Shown here: positions 25,601-37,600 of the stretch, one piece after another
Position numbering within the stretch: the first letter of the stretch is position 1
Layout: each line of letters starts with the position of its first letter
Made by a program: the position numbers and the translations under genes
Origin: Balanoglossus misakiensis
Lineage: Eukaryota; Hemichordata
Direction of reading: 5' to 3'
NCBI GenBank assembly: GCA_040954595.2
Contig: CM082576.2
Location: forward strand, 5,022,001 to 5,086,000
DNA length: 64,000 nt
Notes under the pieces: generated by a model
Told to the model about the DNA's origin: nothing
Database searches by the model: none
Seen by the model: only the letters and a program-made list of their open reading frames with translations

Positions 25601-28600
25601 AGTCTGGAGGATTTGTTGGGAAAGTATACAGTTCACTAATCTGCTTTAAAAGTTTTATATGATATTAATTCTTCCAAATTGATGTCTTTGTCTGACATCA
25701 ATACTTAAATGCGTGTAGTCGCATTGAAAGCTGATATGATTATCTCCTGATCTGAAGGCACCAATTGCTACTGGAGGTCACTTTAAATCCTTGAAGAAAG
25801 GGAAATTTTGCTTGAAGAATGCTGTGGGAAATTGAAGTCTGGTAGGGAGCTGATAAGAATGATCTCTTATTAGAGCGGCATAGTTGTCATGGTTATGTAA
25901 CTCTCCCCTGGCACTGCTATCCCACAATGCAACACAGGCTCTTTGGGTCAGAAATCTGTGAGAAAGTTGGATTTTGTGATTAGGAGGGAATGTCTGAGAG
26001 TTATAAGCATAAATAGAAGTTTTTGTGAGGATTGGTAGTCAGGCCAGGGCATCCTGTATTAAAATAGTTTGTGTTGGGTATATGAGTCATGATCAAGGGC
26101 AATTTTTGTGTCTTCTGAGTGTTCCAGTTTGAGTCAGATCTGGACCGATGACCGGGGAGAACCTGTCTCCTGTCGCCAGCGAGGATTTCGAAAGTTACTC
26201 AGAATCACGTGTTTGTCACTTTATGTGCAGAGGGTACAAGTTCCACAGGTGGCTGGTAATACCACGACTGGCAACAATACCAGGTCAAAGGTCACCATTG
26301 TCAACTTGTTGGTGCAAGCTTATGTATACCTTTCCCACACTACTGTATTACGCATTGTTGCTATGTAGCTATTTATAAGTCACAGAAGAGCACAAGTCTG
26401 GCGAGGCTTCCTGTTTGGAAGGGGAGGGGTTCCTGGTGTTAATTTCAAATTTATCTGTAAAAAATTGCGGTAATTATGCGATACAGATAGAACCTAGCGT
26501 AGCGTGGGAATTTGACTTTTTTCCTTTGTCTTCTTCGGATGGACCTAGGTTACAAGGTACAAGATGTGGAATTAGTTGTGATAATAGTACTCTTGCGTGT
26601 GTGGGAACCTCAATAAATCTGTCAGGCTGAGTCCGCCAAATGAACTGAAATCACTCTGACATAATCTAGCCCAGACAATATTTTGAAGCCCCCTGCATTC
26701 CAACAGACTGCAGCAGTTGCATGTGTATATACGCACACACTGGCTGGAACGTACCCTCTGATCATCTGTCAGCCGGGCCCCAGAGCTCATGAAAGACGGC
26801 TATTTAATACAGTCCTAGTGTTTGCGCCCCAGTCGAAATACCGTGTACTTGACAACAGGTATAAAAGAGGCGAATCAAGAGTGATGTATTTCTAATGTGT
26901 TTTTGAAAAGCCTAGAACTATAAAGGGCAAGTTTGAAAGTGGTCAATCAGTTCGCTTTTTGTCAATATTTGTGAAGTTCAGCAATAAAAGTTAAGTGCAG
27001 GAGAAAGCTTTTGTCAATGAAAAACAAACAAACAGTGTTTATCTGAATGAATGTTTGTTGGAGATACCGGCACAGACTTATTGGTCAGACTTGTTGTATG
27101 TATGCCAGTACTTAATTATAGATAACCATGGTCAAATAGCATTTTTTTTGTATACACAAGAAAATTTACAAGAGTCAAATGCTCCTTAAAGTCAGACTGC
27201 GATTGAACTGGAGGCCTTCAAAAGAATTAAGATTAAATATGACTTATGTTAAAAAGAGACAGCTACATGTATAGCTCACACCAATACAGTTTTAATACTA
27301 TAAAATATAATACATGGATCAACATCAGTATATTTGTCAGTTGAAGTTATTTATAGTTTTCAGGCCTTCATTTACAACCCTTTTTCCCTGTCAAGACTGT
27401 ATAATCTTCTATTCTGATTTATAGATGGATATTGATTAGTTTATTTTGTAATTCACTAAGGTGTCAACACTCGCAGTTTTCTGATGTCACTCAGCCTTGG
27501 CTTGGCTTGTTCAAAATGTACTGTGGTCCGAGAAATTGCTTTGGAATGAAATTATATTAAAATCAGTTTAGGCTTTATAGTTGCTCCAATTAGGTCAGCA
27601 AGAACATATAGGGAGTTGGTCTGAGGGTGGTCAGTAAACTATTCAAATTTAATTTTACATTATCGCTTTGATTCATAAAAAAAGATCAAAATATAGCATT
27701 TTTAGTGTGTGGTTTTGACCTACATACAAGAAAAGTGGGTTGAACGTGTTACTGTTTAAAATATTGGAGTAAAATCTACCTATTTCTGCAAGTGTTTTGT
27801 TCTACCTACAAAAAAAATTATGTTGGCCATGTTAATTCTCCAGTAACTATTTGATCAAAGTCTGCACGGTTACTAGTAACCGTGAAGTCTGGCAATTTTC
27901 TGTGTAATTTTGATCCACATAGTGGAAAAATTGGCCAAAAAAATTATGACTTGCTCTTGGAACACTTTTCACAATACTGCAAACATATGGCAGTGCCTGG
28001 TCTAGAATCCAGACTTGTGTGTTTTTCACTATGTGTGGAGCATAGTGGAAAACATATAAGTCTGGCATTCTGGACTAAGCGGTGCTGAGATTTTGCTTGT
28101 GAGTGGCGACTCATTCTGCTTCTTTGTGCTGGATATGTGCTGTGGTTGGTCCAGCATGACAAGTGGGCCTTAATACTCAAGAAAGAAAAACTCCTAAACA
28201 AGAAAGATGTCTGAATCCTCTTTTTTCTGCTTCAATGATTGCCAGAAAGGATATCCAACTGGAGCATGAAAGATTATTCATTTGAACAGACCAAAAAAAA
28301 AAACCTTGCATAGAAAGCATGGAGACCTAGGAAGGAGACTTGATGAATACGTGCCAACAAAGTTCAAAATTTCCAAGTTTTTATCAGTGGTAGTCCTGTT
28401 TCATTTCACACGTACAGCATGTTTTTTGCAACTTAAGAGAAATCTCTGGTATTGCTGACCGCTCTTTAGATGCAGTATAATTCTTTGTACAGGGGAGTTT
28501 TGCGGGTGCTTTATTGTGAGTGACAGTCCACATGGTGTTTGACCACTGAAGCATCTACGTAGCCTACCTGCTGGAAAACTCCAAAACACTTTCTAAGTAT

Positions 28601-31600
28601 TTAACCCTGTAACCTCCTGTTGTGCTAAGAGAGGTAATAGCCTTGCGTCTTAAGGGGAGTGTGATAATTCTGCCTTAGAACGGCTCCTCAGAACTCTGTT
28701 GTGTTTTAAAAGCTAATGAGATAGAATAGGCATTTTCACGATGGTACGTGACACTTCATTACTGCCGGTAGATTAAGAAGTTATAATAGATTGCTTTTTT
28801 TGGTAGAATTATACACAATGCCTGGGATTAAGCGTTTCAAAATTGTCAAAGGTGTACAGTTTATAGTTTGATGATGCATAAAATAAAATATATTTAATTA
28901 TCACTACTTTTTTTAGCGGATATATCAGTGTGACTGAACTTTTTGAAATTGAGTAAAGAGTAAAGTGGAAATGATAAATGAATTTGAGAGAGAGAAAAAA
29001 TGATGTTCCGTTTTCTGATGCAGAAGTTGACTCCACCTGTGTGTGCTGTTGATACAGATTAGTGACTTAACCATCACCAACAGAGCACCATGCTTTTTGT
29101 TCGGCCCAATTGTTTTGCGGTGGGGTGCATGGTTGAATCAATTTGTGGAGAAATGGGGACGAAAGGGTTCGGTTTCAACTTCAGCCTGTGTGCTCAGAGC
29201 AAACAATGGAAAACTTGGCATCAGAGGAATCAGTCAAGTGGGGTCTTTTTTTACAGTGGTTTAATTTGCCTCGTTTGTACGTTACACACCTCAGCTAAAG
29301 TTTAATTGCAGCAACAAACCCACCATCAATGGAACACCCCTGTCAAACCGACCCTTAAAATAAGACACTCGTTGAACAGACCTGTGAAAAAAGAAGAAAA
29401 AGGCACCCTGCTGAATTGTCGTTGCATTGCAAATTGCAGTGATTATGGTAATTAGGTCATTTAATAAGAAGACAAAGAAACCACTGGTGTAGAACATGTC
29501 TTTTTTAAAGGGACAGAGGGTATTGCTCCCTGAAGACATGCAATCACCGGTACACACACATGGCACTGTCCAAAAAAAAGATACTGAACAACAGTTTATC
29601 TGGACCAATGCTGTGTAAACTATTTCCACCCAGCAGCCAATAATCGTTCACCTGCACTAGAAATTCTAGGGTGACTAGAAATTTAAAAGGCCTGACTGTT
29701 TTCGGCCGTGTGCATGCATGCTGTTTTTCTTTTCCTTTTTTTCTACTTTCGAAAAAAGACAGTGATCTTGACAGAAAGAAAGACCTTCATTGATATTAGG
29801 AAAGCCCATGTCTTCATTGAAGGCAGACAATTGTCAAAAGTCAAGCAGGGAGTCATGCCAGCTGACAGTCTACTTCAAGACTGAGTTGTTGTGTTTTCTG
29901 AACCATTGATACAATTGTGTTAGCATTCACACCATTTACCCGGCCAATTGTTGGTTCTCAATACGACACTGCACAACACAACACAATGCAAAATGATTGG
30001 GCTCTCAGGTACATTACACCCTGATTTTCTGATTGCTTTTATTGTGCCGTCTGTGTTTTCTATTCTCTCCAGAAAAAGGGTAGAAAAAACATGGAGGTGT
30101 GTTTTGAGGCAGTTTTGGTTTCATTACGATAAGAATCTGCCAGTTTAAATCAGCGTTGGTTTTCAAGGGTGAACACGAAATCAAAGGCGGGTATATAGTT
30201 TTACAGTTGTTACTTAGCTCCATACACCTGCTGGGGTTTCAAAGGCACAGGTAAAGATGTAACAGGTAGCTGTGGGCGTTGGAATCAAATGAATGCCCAG
30301 TATTGACTTGGTGGTAAACTTTTCCCACAGTAGCTAATTCCATTAGCCATACATCACAATCTGTCATTGCTAAACGTCTATTTAATTGGACAGGCTGACG
30401 TGAACAAGTGTCACGGGAGAGTCGCCCCCTGAGCGCTTCTAAAGCAGATTTCGACGCTGCAGTCAAAATTTAGGTTTTGGAAAAGAAAATCTGCCCACTC
30501 ATGACTGTGAAAGGCTAGTGCACTTTTTGAAATGTGTCGATCCCAGTGTGGGCCAGAGTTCCATGCCCTGGGTTTTCACTTTGCTTGTTAATTGCGGGGT
30601 GTCGATTTCATCAGAAGACAATAGCGAGCAAATGCCTGAAGTTGGAACACCCTGGGTCTATTGGTATGCGGGGGACTCAATCCCTCTCAACACCCCCACT
30701 CCATGTACAGCCCATTGACCATTGGCAAGGAACGGCCCTATTCATGAGCCCAGCTTTCCCGTGAGAAAGTGTACCGGTGCATGCCTAAATAGGTGAACAA
30801 GCTATTGTGATTAAATGACCAACAAGGATTAATAGACTGGCTGGATTTTAATTTGTGTTTGATCATCAAATAGTCATCCGTACTCCAAATACTATTTGAA
30901 TGATTGTAGGCTGGGCTCTTGCATAAAGAGAGCCCCCTGACACATTAACCTGAGTAGGAATCACTGCTATTGGCCAGAGACTAGCACTGACTGACATCTT
31001 TCAAACAAAAAGTCAGTTTCAAGACCCTCCAGGAAAATACCCCAACATACCTGAGGACTTCTTTGTTATGGTGGCCCATAAGGGCCGTGTTTGCTCAGAG
31101 TCCAGATAGCCCAGCAATTGTATGCAAATTGTTTCAGTGTGTATATCTCATGTCTGAAGTAAGTTTACTCCAGTCTGAGGGGCATTTGATCAAAAAAAAA
31201 TTTCCATGTGTTATTTTTTTTGTCTATATTAAAGCTCCCGTGCCCTTAGGTAAACAACCGGCTGGGTGAATTTTTATATGCATGTACATGTATAGGTATG
31301 ACATTTGCTCATCACAAGGGCATGAACCCAGACACAAGGCTATATATGTAACACGCATAAAGGTGTTATTGTTGTTACTTTGTATCGTTGCACTGGACCA
31401 TTTAAACCCTTTCAGCTCATCCTGTAACTCTGCCCTCATATTACACTGGGCATGCATGCACCCAGAATTTGGAATGCACAATTAAAGTTGAACTGGCCGA
31501 GCAAGGTACACATGCCAGCGTCTGTCATCGGGAACAGACAGTTAGGGTGTTCATTTGAAAATGATGGTGACGTGCCCTGTCTCCAAGCCAAGGTTGTCCG

Positions 31601-34600
31601 TTGCGGTTCAAAACAGCTGTATGGCATTCCCTATGATTTGTCTGGGTGTGTTTTGTTTCAACACTTTTTTTTTGCCGCAGCACGCTGCCAAACTGTAAAA
31701 GTTAACTGTTATGTTAATTGTGTCCCCATGCAATCCTCTGGAATATACTAGTTGGTTTGAAAATGCTGCCAACAACAAATTTCTGCAACTCAAAACCGGT
31801 GAATTAATTATTTCTGAATCATCGATTCTAAATTTAGCCAACCACAGCGAAAAGTTTGAACCCTGTATGTGCAAAACAGCCTAAACATTAACCCCGGACA
31901 CAACCACAAACATTTCCAGTTGTTTGGTTTGGAAATTTGATAAACAAGTAGAGTGTCTTTGGATGATTTGTTCACCCAAAACAAAAGACAACTTCCCTTG
32001 TTTTGGAAAATAATTATCAACTTGCACTTTAAAAAAGTGCAATATTGAATTGGTGAGATAACCTTATATTTAGAGGAAGGAATATGACCATTGCCCGTGA
32101 AAAGGTCAGATTAGGGGTCAACAGATCTTGTTTAAATGGATTTCAACATACCTGAGCACGATAGCATTGCTACAAACACTGGTGGGAAAATTTGGCAGAG
32201 GACTTAGGTCCACTACAGATTATATATAATCCTGAGATAAGACACAAAAAGAGAACAAACAGTGCAAATGTTCCTGCTGAATAAGGTTTGAGATAAAAGA
32301 TAGCACACCCTATCTAAATAATTAACTGCAATCAGTTATGTTTGCCTTGCACTGGTGAGTTTCAGATTTTTGGGGATCATGGAAATTGGGCTCTCTCCTG
32401 TTATGGGGGCGGTTGGATTTCATCATCTCTATAACCAGCGTGTGAATTTTTGAACGCCAAGTTTCACACTAACAGGATAGGAATATGTTTTCTGCATGTG
32501 GCTGATAGACATTAACATATGTTAGTTTTGATCATTCTTTTTCTATTATCTTTGCCTGGTGCATCATTACTGGAGTATTTTGTCTGAGTAAGTGATCCCG
32601 TGTGCTGTACCAGAATTCAGTTCGACAATAGTAAAGCTGTGTTAGGGGCACTGATCAGTGCTATAAATGATTTCATCATTTTAATATTAATATGGGTCAA
32701 CAAAAACAATGAAGTCATATTTTCACATTGTTGTGTTGACATGTGAAATGAAATGTGGAACTGGGCGCATTAATTAACATGATGTAGGGAGTAGAATAGG
32801 AAACAATTTTATAGTTAAATGTCTGCAGAACACATACATTTTTTAAAATGAAAAATGGCTAATTTTGTCCCCTGATTAACAGCTACTGACTTAATTCTAG
32901 CACTCACGGATTACAGGATGAAACAATAACATTTAGTATGATACCCTGATGTATTCTTGTCCTGTTCTGTATTGAAACAAGTTTGATGGCTTTAATATTG
33001 CAGAATGTTAATTTGATGGCATGCCACAGGGCATGGGAAAATTGGGTGATCTCAATGCAAAAACCATCTATCAAAGTCTGCTATCAGTAAATGTGACACG
33101 TGTGATGACAAGCTCTGTTTCTGACTGATAAACCTATAACCGGGCTTAGTTCACCTACATGGCAGTCCTGTACATATATTCTCAAATTTTACCAAGAAGG
33201 ATTAATTTCAATGCATGAACAGTGATAAGTATATAACCCAGACACTTTTGGGGTTTATGGATAGCAAACTTGCTATTTACTAATTTTTTTGCTAATAAAT
33301 TTCATGTTAGACAGCTGCTCACACATTAATTATGTAATATTTGAAATGTGTCATACCATATTTGTATCTAGGTTACGGTATTCATACACTTCGGGTGCGT
33401 GATCCCGGCCACATATTATTCAGTCTAAATTCTACAAGTCCAAAGACTGCTTGAGTTATTGGCTCGGGGGCTTATTTCTGCCACCATAAAAATAATGTTT
33501 GGCAATCTGAGTGTGCTTGTGAATGGGGAAGGACTCTTCAACAACTGTAGACTGCTGGGCTTGTATATTGCGTCGCATTCCACAGCCCCGCCGCCGCAGC
33601 CCCACCAAATCATGTCGTACTCCCGGGAGCAAATGTGAAATTAGGAAGGCATGATATACTGTGTGCATGCTGTGAGTGAGTAGGAAGCAGGTCAGGCGCC
33701 CAGACAGAGAGACAGGAAAGAAAGAAAAAAAACACAGGAGCTAGCTGCACTTGTCACGGACATCCAAGATGCAGGCTGAACATTCCATTGATGTTTGGGG
33801 ATTTGACACATGCATGGCCTCATCTATCTCAATTTGAGCTGCTAAAACGTTATCAGGTCTCTCATATAGTACCAACTTTCCCAGACCATGGCTCCTAGCT
33901 GGGGCACTGCCGTTTGAATAAACTGGTTTAATAGGGCTGGGGATGGATATAGATTCCGATGGCATAGTTGTGAATCCTAACACAAACCATTACATATCAC
34001 TGAATAATACTCCATAATACAAAAGACATCATTGTTTTTTTTTAAAGACAGCAGTTTTAAGGTCATCATATATCAATATAAAAGTTGTGAGTATCAAACG
34101 ATTTTTACCAAGTTCTATTTTGGGCAGTCTATTTTAGGCTTCATCAGGGCAATTGCTTGTGTTCTGTCAACAATAGCATATTTCAGCCACCACCTTGTCC
34201 TGAGCACTACAGACGAACAATATATTATCAAGCGATATTGCTATAAATAGGCAATTCATTCACAGTGGGGCTAGCCTTCACAAAATGATTTATTGACAAA
34301 TTTTCTGTATCAGGTAATCGAAAATACATAGCAGGGAGTGCCTGAAAAATACTTCTCTATACTGCTGCAGATACCGATTATATACAATTGTATGACCATG
34401 CAGTTTTCTTGTGTGTATATTAATTATACTGGGCTTTTTAGCAGTCTGATTTGAGGTTAATTAAACTTTATCTGAAAGAAAGGTAAAAATAAAGGAATGT
34501 TTGTAACCACACACACACACACATATAAATGATGAAGACAACAAATCTACTTTGTTGTTGTGACAACTGGCCATCAGATTTCAACTCAGATATTTCACAG

Positions 34601-37600
34601 AACCCTGGAAATCTAAAAAAAAATCTTCAAAAAAAAAAAGGTTGGAACAGGAGATGTTTCCCTGAGGAAATTCCTCAATTAGCGTAAGAGATGATAGTTA
34701 ATCTTCACCTGTTTTCTAACTTCATTTGTTATGATTGTTCATGGCTGAGTACTTTATCCTGTATCCAGTGTCTAGAACTGTTTTATTTGTTGATATCAGA
34801 TCCCAGCAAGTTTTACCCTCAGATTTTAGCATATTAACCTTTCTACCATCCTGACATTGCTCCATAACAAACACAACTTTTCCATGGTTCGTTTAGCCGG
34901 AGTATTCCAGGCATTTCCCGGGGTTCGAGTGCCTCCAGTGGAAGTAGCCGATAAATATCAACCTTCAAAGCTGTTTGCAATCATTTTTTAACCTTAAATC
35001 ATGTTCGGGTTTACAAAGAAGACAGTATGTGACCGTGCAATTGCCGCATAGCTGTTGCAGTGGAATCATAATCTGCTGAAATATGCCTTCTGCCACCACA
35101 TCCCAGAGGAAAACAACGGCAGCAGATAATGTTTCTCTCAAACTTACCTAACTTAGTGCTGGGCACGTTCGCATTTCGCCTAACTCTGCTCAGATATCAA
35201 CAAGGCCAAAGTAGTGGACTCGGTCTATATAATGCTTAGATTTTTGTTCACCCTATTTCTGATGTTTTTCTCTGATATATTTTTGCAGATGTCAATATGG
35301 CTGGCAAGGAGAATTATGCGATAGATGTATGACATATCCCAACTGTGTGCATGGCACCTGCGACAGCCCTTGGCAGTGTAATTGTGATCATAACTGGGGA
35401 GGCTATCTTTGTGATAAAGGTATTGCTTATTTAATGATAATATAATTTCATGTCAACACAAAGTTTCTTTCATTGTACCGGTGTGGGTAGTACATGTTTA
35501 ATAGTATCAAAATGACTCCAACTTAATAAGAACTGTACATTGATTGCTTTTTTCACCAGTATAGTCATTTGTGTTTGTGCAAGAGTTCATGACAAATCTT
35601 AAGTTTTATTTGAACTATGAAACTGATTGAAATTTGCACTGGTACATTTTATTGAAAGCAATATTGTAAACAATTATGAATGGACTTACATCATGTATGC
35701 CTGAATTGCATTCATCTTCTGGGCTTTGAAATTGATGACCAGCAAAAATATCATTGGCAGAATAGAAATCAATTTGATAAATTGACTTCAGTTTTATTAT
35801 GGAACTTATTCAATACATTATGGATATTTTATTTGAATAATGTTTGATGTGTAAATTTCCCATTATTTTTATTTGGTATATGCAATTTTTATTCGAATAC
35901 AACTTTAGCTAAAAATTCATGGTCATAAACTTCGTGTGCATGGCCATTATTATTGCAGTTTCATTTCACAAAACAGACAAAAACTTCCCTGATTTTTAGG
36001 TCATGATACTTTGACCGTCTGACAGATTCCCCACTGTAGTATTTGACAGGTATACCATAATAAACTTCTCATAGTCTGTTGCTAAGGAGCGATCACCAAG
36101 GAGACAAGTGAGAATTTAGGCAAATGCCTATCATTCTGGATTTCAGGAACTCAAAAAACCTGTTATGAAAGCAAACATTCAGCTGTTTGCATAGTGAGGT
36201 CAAATACTGCCAGGTTTCACTGCTGTTTTTCCGTTTATTATCAAAATCATGCTGTGTTCTTTTTTTCACAGATTTGAATCCCTGTGGAGCTCAGCCATGT
36301 TTAAATGAAGGCACATGTACAAATGCAGAACCAGACAGGTATCACTGTCAATGTCTTGAGGGATATTCCGGAATAAATTGTGAAATTGGTGAGTGAAAAA
36401 CAGAAAGAAAAGTTTAATGGGACACCATCACCTTCACTTTTGGTGAAATTATTTTCCTGGTACATATGCCACCTTCGGTTTATTTTGCATCAAATTTTTG
36501 TCTGTACTCAAATTTCAGCAATAACATCCCTGGCTCTGCATATGTGGGTGGAATTGAAAGACAATTTTCAGCATGGTTCAGGGAGAAATAGAGAAGTGGA
36601 AACTCAGATCGAAAATAAAATCAAACATATACAACTACTAAATGCCCATAATTCCCTCAAGACCTTCAATACATCAAAGCATGTGCACCCTTTACAGACA
36701 CTTGAGATTGTGACCTCTGTCATTTATAAAATGATTCTGTTGAAAAGGCATAATGCTCAGTTGATATTTAGTTGTTGCTCTGTACTGAGGCACAGTTCAG
36801 ACCAGATTTCCAAAACATCTATGTGAGGCAACAATGGAAAAGAATTTGCATTTTCAACTTGTCATTTTGAATTTGCCTCTTCCTACAACAAGCTCAGTTT
36901 TCAAAACCGTGTTTGTTTCTCAGTATCAAGCTATTTGTTATAACTTTTGTTTTGAAAACATTGCCAAATTATTTGTTTGTTTGTCAATTGCCAATTACCA
37001 GTTGTTATGGCTCAAATAATGCTGATGTCTTGCATGGTGATCCGCAAAGTGGCATGGTTATTTCAACCTGCTGCTGTTCCAAAGTATAGTCTTTTAACTC
37101 TAATGTGGCAAGAAATAGCTGTCGGTGATTATAATGGTGTGAGAAACGTCTCTTCCCAGTGTTACATGCTCTGAGTCCTTGAGAGGAGAGAGTTTATCTC
37201 CTGGGTGGTAACATCGCTCACTTGGGTTCTAAGTGTAATCTGGTATAGGCTTATTTTCGATAATAGGGTAGTTAAACTGACTTGAGTTTCCTGTCGCTGA
37301 CTCTACAACTATGTTAATTATTTGTGGTATTTAATTAATCATATGGCTTTGGGGCAATTTTCCGTCGGCCAATTAATGTTGAGATTTTTGTGTGTGTGTT
37401 TTGTTGTGATCTCTTTTGGCAGCTGAACATGCCTGTGCGTCCAATCCGTGCTATCACAGCGCCACCTGTCTGGAGAGTTCTAACGGAGAATTCATGTGCA
37501 TCTGCTCACCTGGGTGGACAGGTGAACGCTGCTCCAGTAACATAGATGAATGTCACTCGAATCCGTGTCTTAACGATGGAACGTGCAACGATCTGGTGAA

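Larger units (their letters stand above)
24992..35288 (+). other. Large Jagged intron (10.3 kb) within EGF 1
   Basis: The longest complete intron of the gene in this window. It contains a 20-bp perfect palindrome (27865-27884), a long miRNA-like hairpin (27998-28077), a CGTGGGAA motif of CSL type at 26503-26510, a short AC repeat near 34507, and a coding-like minus-strand frame at 33741-33983 that I cannot identify. The rest shows nothing I can support. Confidence 0.85.

Noticed and set aside
31224-31485. Overlapping frames on both strands
   Set aside because: No similarity, no splice context; typical intronic noise.
34900-34960. GGTTCGAGTGCC, resembling a tRNA T-arm
   Set aside because: No acceptor-stem or anticodon-arm pairing can be built around it.
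36389-36826. Long frame following EGF 3 without a stop
   Set aside because: It begins at a GTGAGT donor, lacks EGF cysteines, and the next exon (37423) continues EGF homology in the correct phase.
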